The notes: generated from the letters alone by a model not told the origin. A stretch of DNA of 64,000 nt from Streptomyces rubradiris (GCF_016860525.1 NZ_BNEA01000015.1:1674001-1738000); one strand, 5' to 3'; shown: positions 51,597 through 60,334, counted from the stretch's first letter. Made by a program: numbers and translations.

Positions 51597-53009
51597 CTAG
51601 GAGGATTCGAGTGCCGGGGCCGCCTGTCGGCGCCGGGTGCCGAGATGGTGGAAGAACAGGTTCAGCAGGACGGCGACGAGCGCGCCGGCGCTGATGCCGG
51701 AACCGAGCACGGTCTGCGCCCACGCCGGGAAGTCGGCGTAGAAGGTCGGCGCGGCCAGCGGGATGATGCCGGCGCCGAGTGCCACGGCCACCAGGATGAT
51801 GTTGGAGCTGTCGTCCAGGCCCGCCTCGGAGAGCGTCCGGATGCCGCTGACGGCGATGGAGCCGAAGAGGACGATGCCCGCGCCGCCGAGCACCGGCATG
51901 GGGACCAGGGAGACGACCGCGCCGAGGACCGGGAAGGCACCGAGGACGATCAGGCTGCCGCCGGCGACGGCGACGACGTACCGGCTGCGCACCCGGGTGA
52001 GGGAGACGACACCGACGTTCTGGGCGAAGGCGGAGGTGGGGAAGCCGCCGAAGACGGGCCCGATCAGGGTGGCGAGGCCGTCGGTGCGCAGGCCCCGGGT
52101 GATGGTCTTCGCGTCGGCGCGGCGGTCGCAGATCTCGCCGAGGGCGAGCATGCCGGCGCTGGACTCGGTCATCAGCACCAGCATCACGATGCACAGCGAG
52201 AGGATCGCGGCGGGCTGGAACTCGGGGGAGCCGAAGGCGAACGGGGTGGGCAGCGCGGCCACGGGCGCGGACTTGATGCCGCTGAAGTCGGCCATGCCGA
52301 AGGGGATCGCGGCCAGGGTGCCGATGAGCAGTCCGAACAGCAGGGCAACCTGCTTGACGAAGCCCCGGCCGAAGCGCTGGATCAGCAGGATGACGGCGAG
52401 GGTGAACCCGGCGAGCGCCAGATAGCGCATGTCGCCGAAGTCGGTGGCGGTCTTGTCGCCGCCTTGGGCCCAGCCCACCGGGACGGGCATCAGCGTGACG
52501 CCGATCAGGGTGATGACCACGCCGGTGACCAGGGGCGGGAAGAAGCGCAGCAGCCGTCCGAAGAACGGTCCGAGTACCAGGCAGAAGGCGCCGGCCACCA
52601 TCACCGCGCCGTAGATCGCGGGGAGTTGGTGTCCTTGGCCGTTGGTCTCGGCGATCGCGAGGATGGGGGCGATGCCGGCGGAGGAGGCGGCGTTGACGAA
52701 GGGCAGCCGGTTGCCGACGAAGCCCTTGACGCCGATGGTCTGCAGGATGGTCGCGATACCCGCGATGAGCAGGCTCGCGGCGATGAGCCGGGTACGGGCC
52801 CCGATGTCGAGCCCGCAGGCCTGACCGATGATGAGCGGAGGAGTGACAACGCCTGCGTACATAGCGGCGATGTGCTGGAGCGCGGCGGGGACGAGCCGCG
52901 TGGGGTGGAGCTTCTCGTCCACCGGGTGCACGGACGTGACGGCGTCCTCTATGTGCACCGGCGGGGTGGAACACGGGGCTTTCGCCGGCCCCTTTGCAGG
53001 CTGTGCCAT
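51597..53009 (-). CDS. NCS2-family purine/urate permease (paralogue)
   Basis: 470 residues, about 14 membrane spans. LMTESSAGMLALGEICDRR and QNVGVVSLTRVRSRYVVAVAGGSLIVLGA are the NCS2 substrate and signature motifs. It is strongly similar to the permease at 48479-49846 but has a longer N-terminal tail. Placed directly after uricase in the operon, it is the better candidate for urate or xanthine uptake. Start ATG with GAGGGAAC upstream. Confidence 0.9.
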   Translation of the reverse strand: MAQPAKGPAKAPCSTPPVHIEDAVTSVHPVDEKLHPTRLVPAALQHIAAMYAGVVTPPLIIGQACGLDIGARTRLIAASLLIAGIATILQTIGVKGFVGNRLPFVNAASSAGIAPILAIAETNGQGHQLPAIYGAVMVAGAFCLVLGPFFGRLLRFFPPLVTGVVITLIGVTLMPVPVGWAQGGDKTATDFGDMRYLALAGFTLAVILLIQRFGRGFVKQVALLFGLLIGTLAAIPFGMADFSGIKSAPVAALPTPFAFGSPEFQPAAILSLCIVMLVLMTESSAGMLALGEICDRRADAKTITRGLRTDGLATLIGPVFGGFPTSAFAQNVGVVSLTRVRSRYVVAVAGGSLIVLGAFPVLGAVVSLVPMPVLGGAGIVLFGSIAVSGIRTLSEAGLDDSSNIILVAVALGAGIIPLAAPTFYADFPAWAQTVLGSGISAGALVAVLLNLFFHHLGTRRRQAAPALESS

Positions 53010-53073
53010 TTTGTTCCCTCCGGTGTAGCGCGCCCCCGGCCCGTCAGGCCGGGCCGGGGGCGGGCGTCCCGCG

Positions 53074-53997
53074 TCAGAGGTTGGTCATGTCGACCGGGAT
53101 ACGGGCCTCACAGCCGTCCCGCAGGATGGTGGCCTCGATGAGGCCGTAGGGGCGGTCGGCGGCGAAGTAGACCTCGTTGTCGTTCTTGAGTCCGAACGGC
53201 TCCAGGTCCACGAGGAAGTGGTGCTTGTTGGGCAGCGAGAAGCGGACCTCGTCGATCTCGCTGCGGTTGTTGATGATGCGCGAGCCCATCTGGTACATCG
53301 TCTGCTGCAGCGAGAGCGAGTAGGTCTCGGCGAAGGCGTGCAGCATGTGCTTCTTGACCTGCTCGTAGGACTTCTCCCAGTTGGGCATCTTCTGCGCGTC
53401 GTCGGTCCAGTTGAACCGCCAGCGGCCGGAGACCTGGGTGGCGAGGATGCGGTCGTACGCCTCCTGGAGGGTGGTGTACTTGTCCTTGACGTAGCCCCAG
53501 AACTCGGAGTTGGTCGAGTTCATCACGATCAGGTCCTTCAGACCGGAGATGACCTCCCACTTCTCACCGTCGAAGGTGATCTGGGTGAGGCGGACCTCCT
53601 GGCCCTTGCGGACGAAGGAGTGCTTGACGTCGTCCGCGCCGATGAACTTGCTGTTGGCGTCCGAGGTCTCGATCCGCTCCCAGGCGTACTCCTCGATGCG
53701 GATGCGCGCCTTGTGGATCGGCTCCTGCGTGGTGACGAAGTGCCGGGCGAGGTGGATGCCGAACTGCTCGGCGGACTCGATGCCGTATTCCTTGGCGAAC
53801 GCGAACACCGTGTTCTTGGTGGTGTCGGTCGGCAGGACGTTGGCGTTGGAGCCGGAGTAGTGGACCTCTTCCATGTCGCCGCTCAGCGCGATGGATACGT
53901 TGAGGTCCTTGATGTGATGGGTGGCGCCGTCCCGCGTGATCTTGACGACTCGGTTCTCGGCCTTGCCGTACTGGTTCTGTCCCAGGATGGTCGGCAT
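53074..53997 (-). CDS. pucL: Urate oxidase (uricase)
   Basis: 307 residues, the usual size. Cofactor-independent oxidation of urate by O2 to 5-hydroxyisourate plus hydrogen peroxide. Diagnostic segments: LGQNQYGKAENRVVKI at the N-terminus, NTVFAFAKEYGIESAEQFGIHLARHF (Lys/Thr active site around VLPTDTTKNTV), IVMNSTNSEFWGYVKDKYTTL, LSLQQTMYQMG and LPNKHHFLVDLEPFGLKNDNEVYFA. It starts 4 bp after the uraH stop codon. The peroxide it makes fits the catalase encoded 4 kb away under AllR-type control. Confidence 0.97.
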   Translation of the reverse strand: MPTILGQNQYGKAENRVVKITRDGATHHIKDLNVSIALSGDMEEVHYSGSNANVLPTDTTKNTVFAFAKEYGIESAEQFGIHLARHFVTTQEPIHKARIRIEEYAWERIETSDANSKFIGADDVKHSFVRKGQEVRLTQITFDGEKWEVISGLKDLIVMNSTNSEFWGYVKDKYTTLQEAYDRILATQVSGRWRFNWTDDAQKMPNWEKSYEQVKKHMLHAFAETYSLSLQQTMYQMGSRIINNRSEIDEVRFSLPNKHHFLVDLEPFGLKNDNEVYFAADRPYGLIEATILRDGCEARIPVDMTNL

Positions 53998-54001
53998 GTA
54001 G

Positions 54002-54403
54002 CTAGCTCCCTCGGTAAACGGAGTAGCCGAACGGGTTGAGCAGCAGCGGTACGTGGTAGTGCTCCCCGGGCACCACGGCGAAGGTGATCGCCACCTCGGG
54101 GAAGAACGCGGCACCGCTGTCCCGATTCGCGGGGGCGTCCTGCTGCGCATCGGCTTGCTTCTTCGCAGAAATTTCGAAGTATGGCTCGACAGCAAAGTCC
54201 AGCCGTACGTGGGTGGTACCTTCCGGCAGGGCCGGCAGGTCCTTGCACCGGCCGTCGGCGTCGGTCGCCGAGCCGCCGAGCGCCTGCCAGTCCGCCTCGC
54301 GCCCCGAGCGGGCGGAGAGGTGGACGGCGACGCCCTCGGCGGGGCGGCCGATCGATGTGTCCAGGATGTGCGTGGACACGGAGGCGGTGGTGCTGGTGCT
54401 CAT
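54002..54403 (-). CDS. uraH: 5-hydroxyisourate hydrolase
   Basis: 133 residues, transthyretin-like. SVSTHILDTSIGRPAEGVAVHL carries the N-terminal catalytic His; the C-terminal YHVPLLLNPFGYSVYRGS is the diagnostic YRGS ending. It opens 5-hydroxyisourate to OHCU. A 15-residue insertion before the FFPEV strand (KKQADAQQDAPANRDSG) is longer than usual. Between uraD and uricase with 4-bp gaps on each side. Confidence 0.95.
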   Translation of the reverse strand: MSTSTTASVSTHILDTSIGRPAEGVAVHLSARSGREADWQALGGSATDADGRCKDLPALPEGTTHVRLDFAVEPYFEISAKKQADAQQDAPANRDSGAAFFPEVAITFAVVPGEHYHVPLLLNPFGYSVYRGS

Positions 54404-54407
54404 GGTG

Positions 54408-54920
54408 TCAGGCGTCCTCTTCGACGAGTCGGGCCAGTCGGATGCGGTTGATCTTGCCCAGTTCGGTGCGGATGATCTCCCGCTCCTGCTCGGGCGAGTT
54501 GCCGATCCGCTCCCTGACCGCGTCGCGCATCTGCTCGCCGGTCCGGCCGGTGGCGCAGATGAGGAAGACATGCCCGAACTTCTCCTGGTAGGCCAGGTTG
54601 AGTTCGAGCATCTCCGCCTTGAGCTCCTCGGAGGCACCGGCCATGCCACGCTGTTCGCGGGCGGAGGTCGGGTCGCCGGGCTTGGGCCGCCCGATCGGCG
54701 GATGTCCGGCCATCGCCTCCGCCAGGTCCGCGGGGGTCAGCTCGGCCATGGCGGCGTCGCCGGCGGTGTACAGGTCCTCCGGGGTGGCGTACGGGCGGGC
54801 GGCGAGCAGTCGCCGGGCCCACTCGGTGGAGGCGCACGCCTCTAGGAGGGCCGCGAGGGCCTCGCGCTCCTCCAGATCGTTGAACCGGGACAGGCCCGGG
54901 GGCGTGGAAGTGGTAGTCAC
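54408..54920 (-). CDS. uraD: OHCU decarboxylase
   Basis: 170 residues. HPPIGRPK (residues about 73-80, catalytic His) and EKFGHVFLICATGRTGEQM are the family signatures, preceded by the FNDL-type start LSRFNDLEEREALAALLEACAS. It decarboxylates OHCU to S-allantoin. First gene of the operon uraD-uraH-uricase-permease-deaminase. A TTCAAC-type palindrome and half-site-like TTCCG lie 73-100 bp upstream. Confidence 0.95.
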   Translation of the reverse strand: MTTTSTPPGLSRFNDLEEREALAALLEACASTEWARRLLAARPYATPEDLYTAGDAAMAELTPADLAEAMAGHPPIGRPKPGDPTSAREQRGMAGASEELKAEMLELNLAYQEKFGHVFLICATGRTGEQMRDAVRERIGNSPEQEREIIRTELGKINRIRLARLVEEDA

Positions 54921-54992
54921 GGGAGCCTCCGTGGCCGCTTCGGGCCGTTGTGCTGAACGGGCTGCGGATAGCTAACGCCCTCGGAAACACCA

Positions 54993-55011
54993 CGTCAACA
55001 GTTTGTTGAAA
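54993..55011. promoter_or_regulatory. TTCAAC-type palindrome before uraD operon
   Basis: CGTCAAC-AGTTT-GTTGAAA, the reverse complement of the catalase-promoter copy apart from one end base. It lies 73 bp before the uraD start. A clear tandem AllR pair is absent here; only half sites (CGGAAA at 54982, TTCCG at 55013) flank it. This suggests the uricase operon answers mainly to the second regulator. Confidence 0.6.
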
Positions 55012-55072
55012 ATTCCGCGTAACAAGCCGGGTTGGGGACCGAACGGCCCTTGCGCCCTCACTCCCGCCCCGG

Positions 55073-55435
55073 TCAGAGACCCTTCTCGCGGTTGAGGTAG
55101 TTGTAGACCGTGAAGCGGCTGACGCCCAGTGCGCCCGCCACGGTCTCCACCCCGTGCCGCACGGCGAACGCGCCGCGCGCCTCCAGGATGCGTACGACCT
55201 CCTGCTTGGCCCTGCGGTCCAGGTCGGCCAGCGGCCGGCCCTCCTTGCGCTCCATGGCGGCCAGGATGCGGTCGAGGGAGTCGGCGAGCTGGGGCAGGCG
55301 TACGGCGACGACGTCGGCGCCCTCCCAGGCGAGGACGACGTCCTCGGGGCCGGCCTCGTCGGGCGGGAGCATCGTCCCGCCCATGGCGTCGACCAGCGGC
55401 TTCACCGCCGCGATGAAGGGCTCGTCCCCGGTCAC
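55073..55435 (-). CDS. Helix-turn-helix regulator of purine locus
   Basis: 120 residues. The C-terminal HTH is clear (ETVAGALGVSRFTVYNYLNREKGL, residues about 96-119) and of the HTH_22/Fis-like type found in YheO-like proteins. The N-terminal 70 residues (FIAAVKPLVDAMGGTMLPPDEAG...) may be a degenerate ligand or dimerisation region. Its start overlaps the upstream gene by ATGA. Position between the uricase and hyi operons makes it a candidate for binding the TTCAAC-type boxes, though that is untested. Confidence 0.72.
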   Translation of the reverse strand: MTGDEPFIAAVKPLVDAMGGTMLPPDEAGPEDVVLAWEGADVVAVRLPQLADSLDRILAAMERKEGRPLADLDRRAKQEVVRILEARGAFAVRHGVETVAGALGVSRFTVYNYLNREKGL

Positions 55436-55695
55436 CTATCACCCTCCCCAGCCTCGTCGCCGATCACGTTGACCTGGAGCGAGACCCGGGTGGCGCCGGC
55501 CTGGAGGGCCTTGCGCAGCAGCGCGTCCACCGCGCCGAGCACGCGGTCGGCGCCGCCCTCGGCGGTGTTGCCGAACGGCCCGACGTCCACGGCGTCCAGC
55601 TCGGCGGTCTCGATGACCTCGCGCGCCACCAGGGCGTGCGCGGGCGCTTCGTCCAGGTCGAAGGGCTCGGTCGTGAACTCCACTCTCAATCGCAC
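55432..55695 (-). CDS. MTH1187/YkoF-like small protein
   Basis: 87 residues with a ferredoxin-like pattern (LRVEFTTEPFDLDEAPAHALVAREVIETAELDAVDVGPFGNTAEGGADRVLGAVDALLRKALQAGATRVSLQVNVI). It matches the DUF77/MTH1187 thiamine-binding-like family in layout. Co-transcribed with the HTH regulator (4-bp overlap) and divergent from hyi, so the AllR boxes at 55779-55814 could control it too. Its role in purine metabolism is unknown. Confidence 0.65.
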   Translation of the reverse strand: MRLRVEFTTEPFDLDEAPAHALVAREVIETAELDAVDVGPFGNTAEGGADRVLGAVDALLRKALQAGATRVSLQVNVIGDEAGEGDR

Positions 55696-55778
55696 CCGGT
55701 CAACCTAACGCGCGAGGGGGCCTTGGCGGGCGGCTGTTGCGGACACCCCTTGACAAGCGGCGACACCCGACGGCAATC

Positions 55779-55814
55779 TTCCATTACGCAGAAACGAACT
55801 TCCGTAATACGGAA
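55779..55814. promoter_or_regulatory. Tandem AllR-type operators before hyi
   Basis: TTCCATTACGCAGAA (55779-55793) and the nearly perfect palindrome TTCCGTAATACGGAA (55800-55814) start 21 bp apart, 31-66 bp before hyi. The second is the best-matching AllR box in the window. Confidence 0.8.
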
Positions 55815-55844
55815 TCTCGACCAACGGAAGGGAGCGCGGCCCGA

Positions 55845-56702
55845 ATGCCAGGTTTCGAGTGGAGCACCGCCGCAGACCAGCGCTTCAACGTCAACCTGTC
55901 GATCCTCTTCACGGAACTCCCGCTCCTGGAGCGCCCCGCGGCCGCCGCCGCGGCGGGCTTCTCCGCGGTCGAGCTGTGGTGGCCCTGGATCGACTCCCCC
56001 ACTCCGGCCCGGTCCGAGCTGGACGCCCTGAAGAAGGCGATCGAGGACGCGGGGGTCCGTCTCACGGGCCTGAACTTCTACGCCGGGCGGCTGCCGGGCC
56101 CGGACCGCGGCGCCCTGTCGCTGCCGGGCGAGGAGTCGGAGAAGTTCCGCGCCAACATCGACGTGGCCGCCGACTTCGCGGCCTCCCTCGGCTGCACGGC
56201 GCTCAACGCGCTGTACGGCAACCGCGTCGAGGGCGTGGACCCGGCCGAGCAGGACGCGCTCGCCCTGGAGAACCTCGCCCTCGCGGCCCGGGCGGCCGAC
56301 CGGATCGGCGCCATCCTGCTGATCGAGGCGCTGAACAAGCCCGAGTCGCCGCTGTACCCGCTGGTGTCGGCGCCGGCCGCGATCGAGGTCGTCGACAAGG
56401 TGAACGCGACGACGGGCCTCGGGAACGCCAAGTTCCTGATGGACCTGTACCACCTGTCCATGAACGGCGAGGACCTGCCCGCGGTCATCGACGCCTACGC
56501 GGCGAAGACCGGGCACGTGCAGATCGCCGACAACCCCGGCCGCGGCGCCCCCGGTACCGGTTCGCTCCCCCTGGAGGAGCTGCTCGGCCGGCTGCGGAAG
56601 GCCGGTTACGACGGCTGGGTCGGCCTGGAGTACAAGCCGGGCGACCGCCCGAGCGCCGAGGCGTTCGATTGGCTCCCGCGCGAGGCCCGCGCGGCCCGCT
56701 GA
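55845..56702 (+). CDS. hyi: Hydroxypyruvate isomerase
   Basis: 285 residues, TIM-barrel xylose-isomerase-like fold. FNVNLSILFTELPLLERPAAAAAAGFSAVELWWPW at the N-terminus, GLNFYAGRLPGPDRGALS, ILLIEALNKPESPLY (metal-binding Glu), FLMDLYHLSMNGEDL (metal Asp/His), GHVQIADNPGRGAPGTG and VGLEYKPGD (C-terminal Glu) match Hyi. It interconverts hydroxypyruvate and tartronate semialdehyde, the product of Gcl. Start ATG with GGAAGGGAG nearby. First gene of hyi-glxR, with catalase following on its own promoter. Confidence 0.95.
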   Translation: MPGFEWSTAADQRFNVNLSILFTELPLLERPAAAAAAGFSAVELWWPWIDSPTPARSELDALKKAIEDAGVRLTGLNFYAGRLPGPDRGALSLPGEESEKFRANIDVAADFAASLGCTALNALYGNRVEGVDPAEQDALALENLALAARAADRIGAILLIEALNKPESPLYPLVSAPAAIEVVDKVNATTGLGNAKFLMDLYHLSMNGEDLPAVIDAYAAKTGHVQIADNPGRGAPGTGSLPLEELLGRLRKAGYDGWVGLEYKPGDRPSAEAFDWLPREARAAR

Positions 56703-56770
56703 GCCGCCGGCCCCGCGCATCGGCCGCCCCTTCACAGACGTACCGCGCAGCAAGAGAGGCACCCTCAACC

Positions 56771-57661
56771 ATGAGCAACCTTCCCAAGATCGCCTGGATC
56801 GGCCTCGGCATCATGGGCTCCCCCATGTCCGAGAACCTGGTCAAGGCGGGCTACCAGGTCACCGGTTACACCCTGGAGAAGGAGAAGCTGGACCGCCTGG
56901 CCGCCGCCGGCGGCACCGCGGCCGGCTCCATCGCCGAGGCCGTCCGGGACGCCGACGTGATCATCACGATGGTGCCCGCCTCCCCGCAGGTCGAGGCCAT
57001 CGCCTACGGCCCGGACGGCATCCTGGAGAACGCCAGGTCCGGCGCCCTGCTGATCGACATGTCCTCGATCACCCCGCAGACCTCCGTGGACCTGGCCAAG
57101 GCCGCCAAGGACAAGGGCGTCCGGGTGCTGGACGCCCCGGTGTCCGGTGGTGAGGCCGGCGCCATCGAAGCGGTGCTCTCGATCATGGTCGGTGGTGAGC
57201 AGGCCGACTTCGAGCAGGCCAAGCCGATCTTCGAGGCACTCGGCAAGACCATCGTGCTGTGCGGTCCGCACGGCTCGGGCCAGACGGTGAAGGCCGCCAA
57301 CCAGCTGATCGTCGCCGTGAACATCCAGGCGTGCGCCGAGGCCGTGGTCTTCCTGGAGAAGTCGGGCGTGGACCTCAAGGCCGCCCTGGACGTCCTCAAC
57401 GGCGGCCTGGCCGGCTCCACCGTGCTGACGCGGAAGAAGGACAACTTCCTCAACCGCGACTTCAAGCCCGGCTTCCGCATCGACCTGCACCACAAGGACA
57501 TGGGCATCGTCACCGACGCCGCCCGCAACGTCGGCGCGGCCCTCCCGGTCGGCGCCGTGGTCGCCCAGCTGGTCGCCAGCCTGCGCGCCCAGGGCGACGG
57601 CGGCCTGGACCACTCGGCCCTGCTGCGGGCCGTCGAGCGCCTCTCCGGCGCCCAGGTCTGA
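56771..57661 (+). CDS. glxR: Tartronate semialdehyde reductase (2-hydroxy-3-oxopropionate reductase)
   Basis: 296 residues of the beta-hydroxyacid dehydrogenase family. NAD-binding IAWIGLGIMGSPMSENLVKAGYQVTGY (residues 7-33), substrate motif DAPVSGGEAGAIEAVLSIMVGG, catalytic Lys in GQTVKAANQLIVAVNIQACAEA (about residue 174), and LNGGLAGSTVLTRKKDNFL. It reduces tartronate semialdehyde to D-glycerate. Only 68 bp after hyi, hence one operon under the AllR boxes. Confidence 0.95.
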   Translation: MSNLPKIAWIGLGIMGSPMSENLVKAGYQVTGYTLEKEKLDRLAAAGGTAAGSIAEAVRDADVIITMVPASPQVEAIAYGPDGILENARSGALLIDMSSITPQTSVDLAKAAKDKGVRVLDAPVSGGEAGAIEAVLSIMVGGEQADFEQAKPIFEALGKTIVLCGPHGSGQTVKAANQLIVAVNIQACAEAVVFLEKSGVDLKAALDVLNGGLAGSTVLTRKKDNFLNRDFKPGFRIDLHHKDMGIVTDAARNVGAALPVGAVVAQLVASLRAQGDGGLDHSALLRAVERLSGAQV

Positions 57662-57740
57662 CGGTCCCTCACACTTCCGGGCCGCGGCGCCGCTGACACC
57701 TGTCCTGTCGCGCCCAGGCGGCGCCGCGGTCCGGAATCGG

Positions 57741-57817
57741 CTTCAACAAACTGTTGACGCTCAGATCGCCCCACTTCTAGGCTCCACAAAGCGGAAACAG
57801 TTTTCCGCTGACACCCG
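57741..57817. promoter_or_regulatory. Catalase promoter: TTCAAC-type box plus AllR boxes
   Basis: CTTCAAC-AAACT-GTTGACG (57741-57759) lies 22 bp upstream of CTCCACAAAGCGGAA (57782-57796). A second, half-conserved AllR box (TTCCGCTGACACCCG, 57803-57817) is again 21 bp on. The catalase start is at 57833. This is the third promoter carrying both operator types. Confidence 0.7.
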
Positions 57818-57832
57818 CACGGAAGGTCCACG

Positions 57833-59296
57833 ATGTCGAAGCGCGTGCTCACGACAGAGTCCGGCGCACCGGTCGCCGACAACCAGAATTCCGCCTCCGC
57901 CGGCGTCGGCGGCCCGCTCCTGATCCAGGACCAGCACCTCCTGGAGAAGCTCGCGCGCTTCAACCGCGAGCGGATCCCGGAGCGTGTCGTGCACGCCCGT
58001 GGCTCCGGCGCGTACGGCCACTTCGAGGTGACCGACGACGTCACCGGTTACACCCACGCCGACTTCCTCGGCGAGATCGGCAAGCGTACCGAGGTCTTCG
58101 TGCGCTTCTCCACGGTCGCCGACAACCTCGGTGGCGCCGACGCGGTCCGCGACCCCCGCGGCTTCGCGGTGAAGTTCTACACCGAAGAGGGCAACTACGA
58201 CCTCGTCGGCAACAACACCCCGGTGTTCTTCATCAAGGACCCGCTGAAGTTCCCCGACTTCATCCACTCGCAGAAGCGCGACCCGTTCACCGGCAAGCAG
58301 GAGCCCGACAACGTCTGGGACTTCTGGGCGCACGCCCCCGAGGCCACGCACCAGGTGACCTGGCTCATGGGTGACCGGGGCATCCCGGCGTCGTACCGCC
58401 ACATGAACGGCTACGGCTCGCACACCTACCAGTGGACGAACGCCAAGGGCGAGGCCTTCTTCGTCAAGTACCACTTCAAGACCAACCAGGGCATCCGCTG
58501 CCTGTCCACCGAGCAGGCACAGGAGCTGGCGGGCAAGGACCCCAACTCGCACCAGACCGACCTGCTCCAGGCGATCGAGCGCGGCGTGCACCCGTCCTGG
58601 ACGCTGTACGTCCAGATCATGCCGGCGGCCGAGGCGGCGGACTACCGCTTCAACCCGTTCGACCTGACCAAGGTCTGGCCGCACAAGGACTACCCGCTCC
58701 AGCGCGTGGGCCGCCTGGTCCTCGACCGCAACCCGGACAACGTGTTCGCCGAGGTCGAGCAGGCCGCGTTCTCCCCGAACAACTTCGTGCCCGGCATCGG
58801 CCCGTCCCCGGACAAGATGCTCCAGGGCCGGCTGTTCGCCTACGCCGACGCTCACCGCTACCGCCTCGGTGTCAACCACACCCTGCTCGCGGTGAACGCG
58901 CCGAAGGCGGTCCCGGGCGGTGCCCAGAACTACGGCCGCGACGGCTTCATGGCGGTCAACGGCCAGGGCCGGCACGCCAAGAACTACGAGCCGAACTCCT
59001 ACGACGGCCCGGTGGAGACCGGCCGCCCGCTGTCCGCCCCGCTCGCGGTGGCCGGGTACACCGGCAGCCACGTCGCCCCGGCGCACACCAAGGACGACGA
59101 CTTCTTCCAGGCCGGCGAGCTGTACCGGCTGATGTCGGAGGAGGAGAAGTCCCGTCTCGTCGCGAACATCGCCGGCGGCCTCTCGCAGGTCTCCCGCGAC
59201 GACGTGATCGAGAAGAACCTGGCCCACTTCCACGCCGCCGACCCCGAGTACGGCAAGCGCGTGGAGGAGGCGGTCCGCGCCCTGCGCGAGGACTGA
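57833..59296 (+). CDS. Monofunctional haem catalase (clade 3)
   Basis: 487 residues, small-subunit type. Catalytic His in [19 protein letters not shown], Asn in [23 protein letters not shown], and haem-ligand Tyr in [38 protein letters not shown] near the C-terminus is typical. Start ATG with GGAAGG upstream. Control by AllR-type and TTCAAC-type boxes suggests that it removes peroxide made by uricase rather than being part of a general OxyR/CatR response. Confidence 0.96.
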   Translation: MSKRVLTTESGAPVADNQNSASAGVGGPLLIQDQHLLEKLARFNRERIPERVVHARGSGAYGHFEVTDDVTGYTHADFLGEIGKRTEVFVRFSTVADNLGGADAVRDPRGFAVKFYTEEGNYDLVGNNTPVFFIKDPLKFPDFIHSQKRDPFTGKQEPDNVWDFWAHAPEATHQVTWLMGDRGIPASYRHMNGYGSHTYQWTNAKGEAFFVKYHFKTNQGIRCLSTEQAQELAGKDPNSHQTDLLQAIERGVHPSWTLYVQIMPAAEAADYRFNPFDLTKVWPHKDYPLQRVGRLVLDRNPDNVFAEVEQAAFSPNNFVPGIGPSPDKMLQGRLFAYADAHRYRLGVNHTLLAVNAPKAVPGGAQNYGRDGFMAVNGQGRHAKNYEPNSYDGPVETGRPLSAPLAVAGYTGSHVAPAHTKDDDFFQAGELYRLMSEEEKSRLVANIAGGLSQVSRDDVIEKNLAHFHAADPEYGKRVEEAVRALRED

Positions 59297-59710
59297 GTCC
59301 CAAGGCTGCGTCCGGGACCGACGGGGAGGTCGGGCCCCGGACGCGAAGGCCCCGCCGCCACGGGTGATCCGGATGAGGGGTGATCACCCGGTGCGGCGGG
59401 CAGGGCGAGGACCGCGGTGGCCTGCGAGCCAGTGCGGTGGTGAAGGAGACCCGGGCCCCCTTCTCGACCAGAGGGAAGGGACGTCCGACTCCGTCGTGGC
59501 CACCGCGGTCCCAGCCCCACCTCCGCCACCCCGGAGGTACTCCAGCCCCGTCCGGCGGCGCGAATGACCTGTCGCGCCCAGCCTCGCGCCGTCGGACGGT
59601 CACCATACGGTGCGCACAGCGCTCCCTCCGGTCCGGAGGGGGCGCTTTCGTGCTGTCCGCGACCGGGTGCCCGGCGTGCGCGTCCCCGGCATCCGCAGCA
59701 CGCTGAAGGC
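59297..59710. other. Intergenic with hairpins
   Basis: No convincing gene. It contains GGGTGATCACCC (59378-59389), a perfect palindrome. A terminator-like hairpin AGCGCTCCCTCCG (59618-59630) / CGGAGGGGGCGCT (59634-59646), with one G-T pair, is followed by TTT. The second half probably holds the promoter of the small gene at 59711. Confidence 0.5.
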
Positions 59711-59944
59711 ATGGGCAACCCGACACAGCACCCGCACATCGTGGTCCACTCCCCCGCCCTGGACGGCTCCCGGCGGGTCACCGAGGGGGACGTGACGCTG
59801 GGGATCGCCTCGCACCTGGACGACGTCGTGGAGATCCTGCGGCTGGCCGACCTGGACCGGATCGAAGTGGAGGAGAGCGACCTGATCGAATGGCAGGGCG
59901 GCGGCCCGGACGACTGGCCCGGACTGGGCGAGTACGACATCTGA
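59711..59944 (+). CDS. Small conserved-looking hypothetical protein
   Basis: 77 residues, very acidic (HIVVHSPALDGSRRVTEGDVTLGIASHLDDVVEILRLADLDRIEVEESDLIEWQGGGPDDWPGLGEYDI). The tight helical core plus DWPGL ending look like a real protein; I do not recognise the family. ATG at 59711 with a weak GAAGG upstream. Followed by a strong hairpin. Confidence 0.6.
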   Translation: MGNPTQHPHIVVHSPALDGSRRVTEGDVTLGIASHLDDVVEILRLADLDRIEVEESDLIEWQGGGPDDWPGLGEYDI

Positions 59945-60055
59945 CGGCGCCGCCTGCCGCAGGGGTCGTAGTCCGGCTACGCAATCCTCAAATCAAGCTC
60001 TGAACAGGGCGGATGAGGCTTCGAGGGCCGCTCGGGCCGGGCAGGCTACCGACAC

Positions 60056-60090
60056 ACGGGGCCCGCCGGCACGGGGGTGGCGGGCCCCGT
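60056..60090 (+). terminator. Terminator hairpin downstream of small gene
   Basis: Perfect 12-bp stem ACGGGGCCCGCC (60056-60067) and GGCGGGCCCCGT (60079-60090). The surrounding gap 59945-60334 shows no gene, only GC-rich DNA. Confidence 0.7.
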
Positions 60091-60334
60091 ACGGGGGCCT
60101 CACGGCCGTGCGGCGCCGGCGCCCGCCGCGCCGGACCGGAGCGCGGTCGCGCTGCTACGGGGGGGAGCGCGACCGCTGCGCCGTGACCGTCGCCGTGCCG
60201 GCACCGCACCTGCCCAGGCAAGCACGCCGCGCAGGACCGCGACCGGCCGTGAGGCGCACCGATGCGGCACCCACGGGAGACGCGGGCGGGGCCGGTCACG
60301 GCCACGGCGGTGGGTCCGGCCGAGGGCATGACGA

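Noticed and set aside
59970..60010. tRNA-like or attachment-site sequence
   Set aside because: The less GC-rich stretch forms no cloverleaf and no matching direct repeat was seen in the window.
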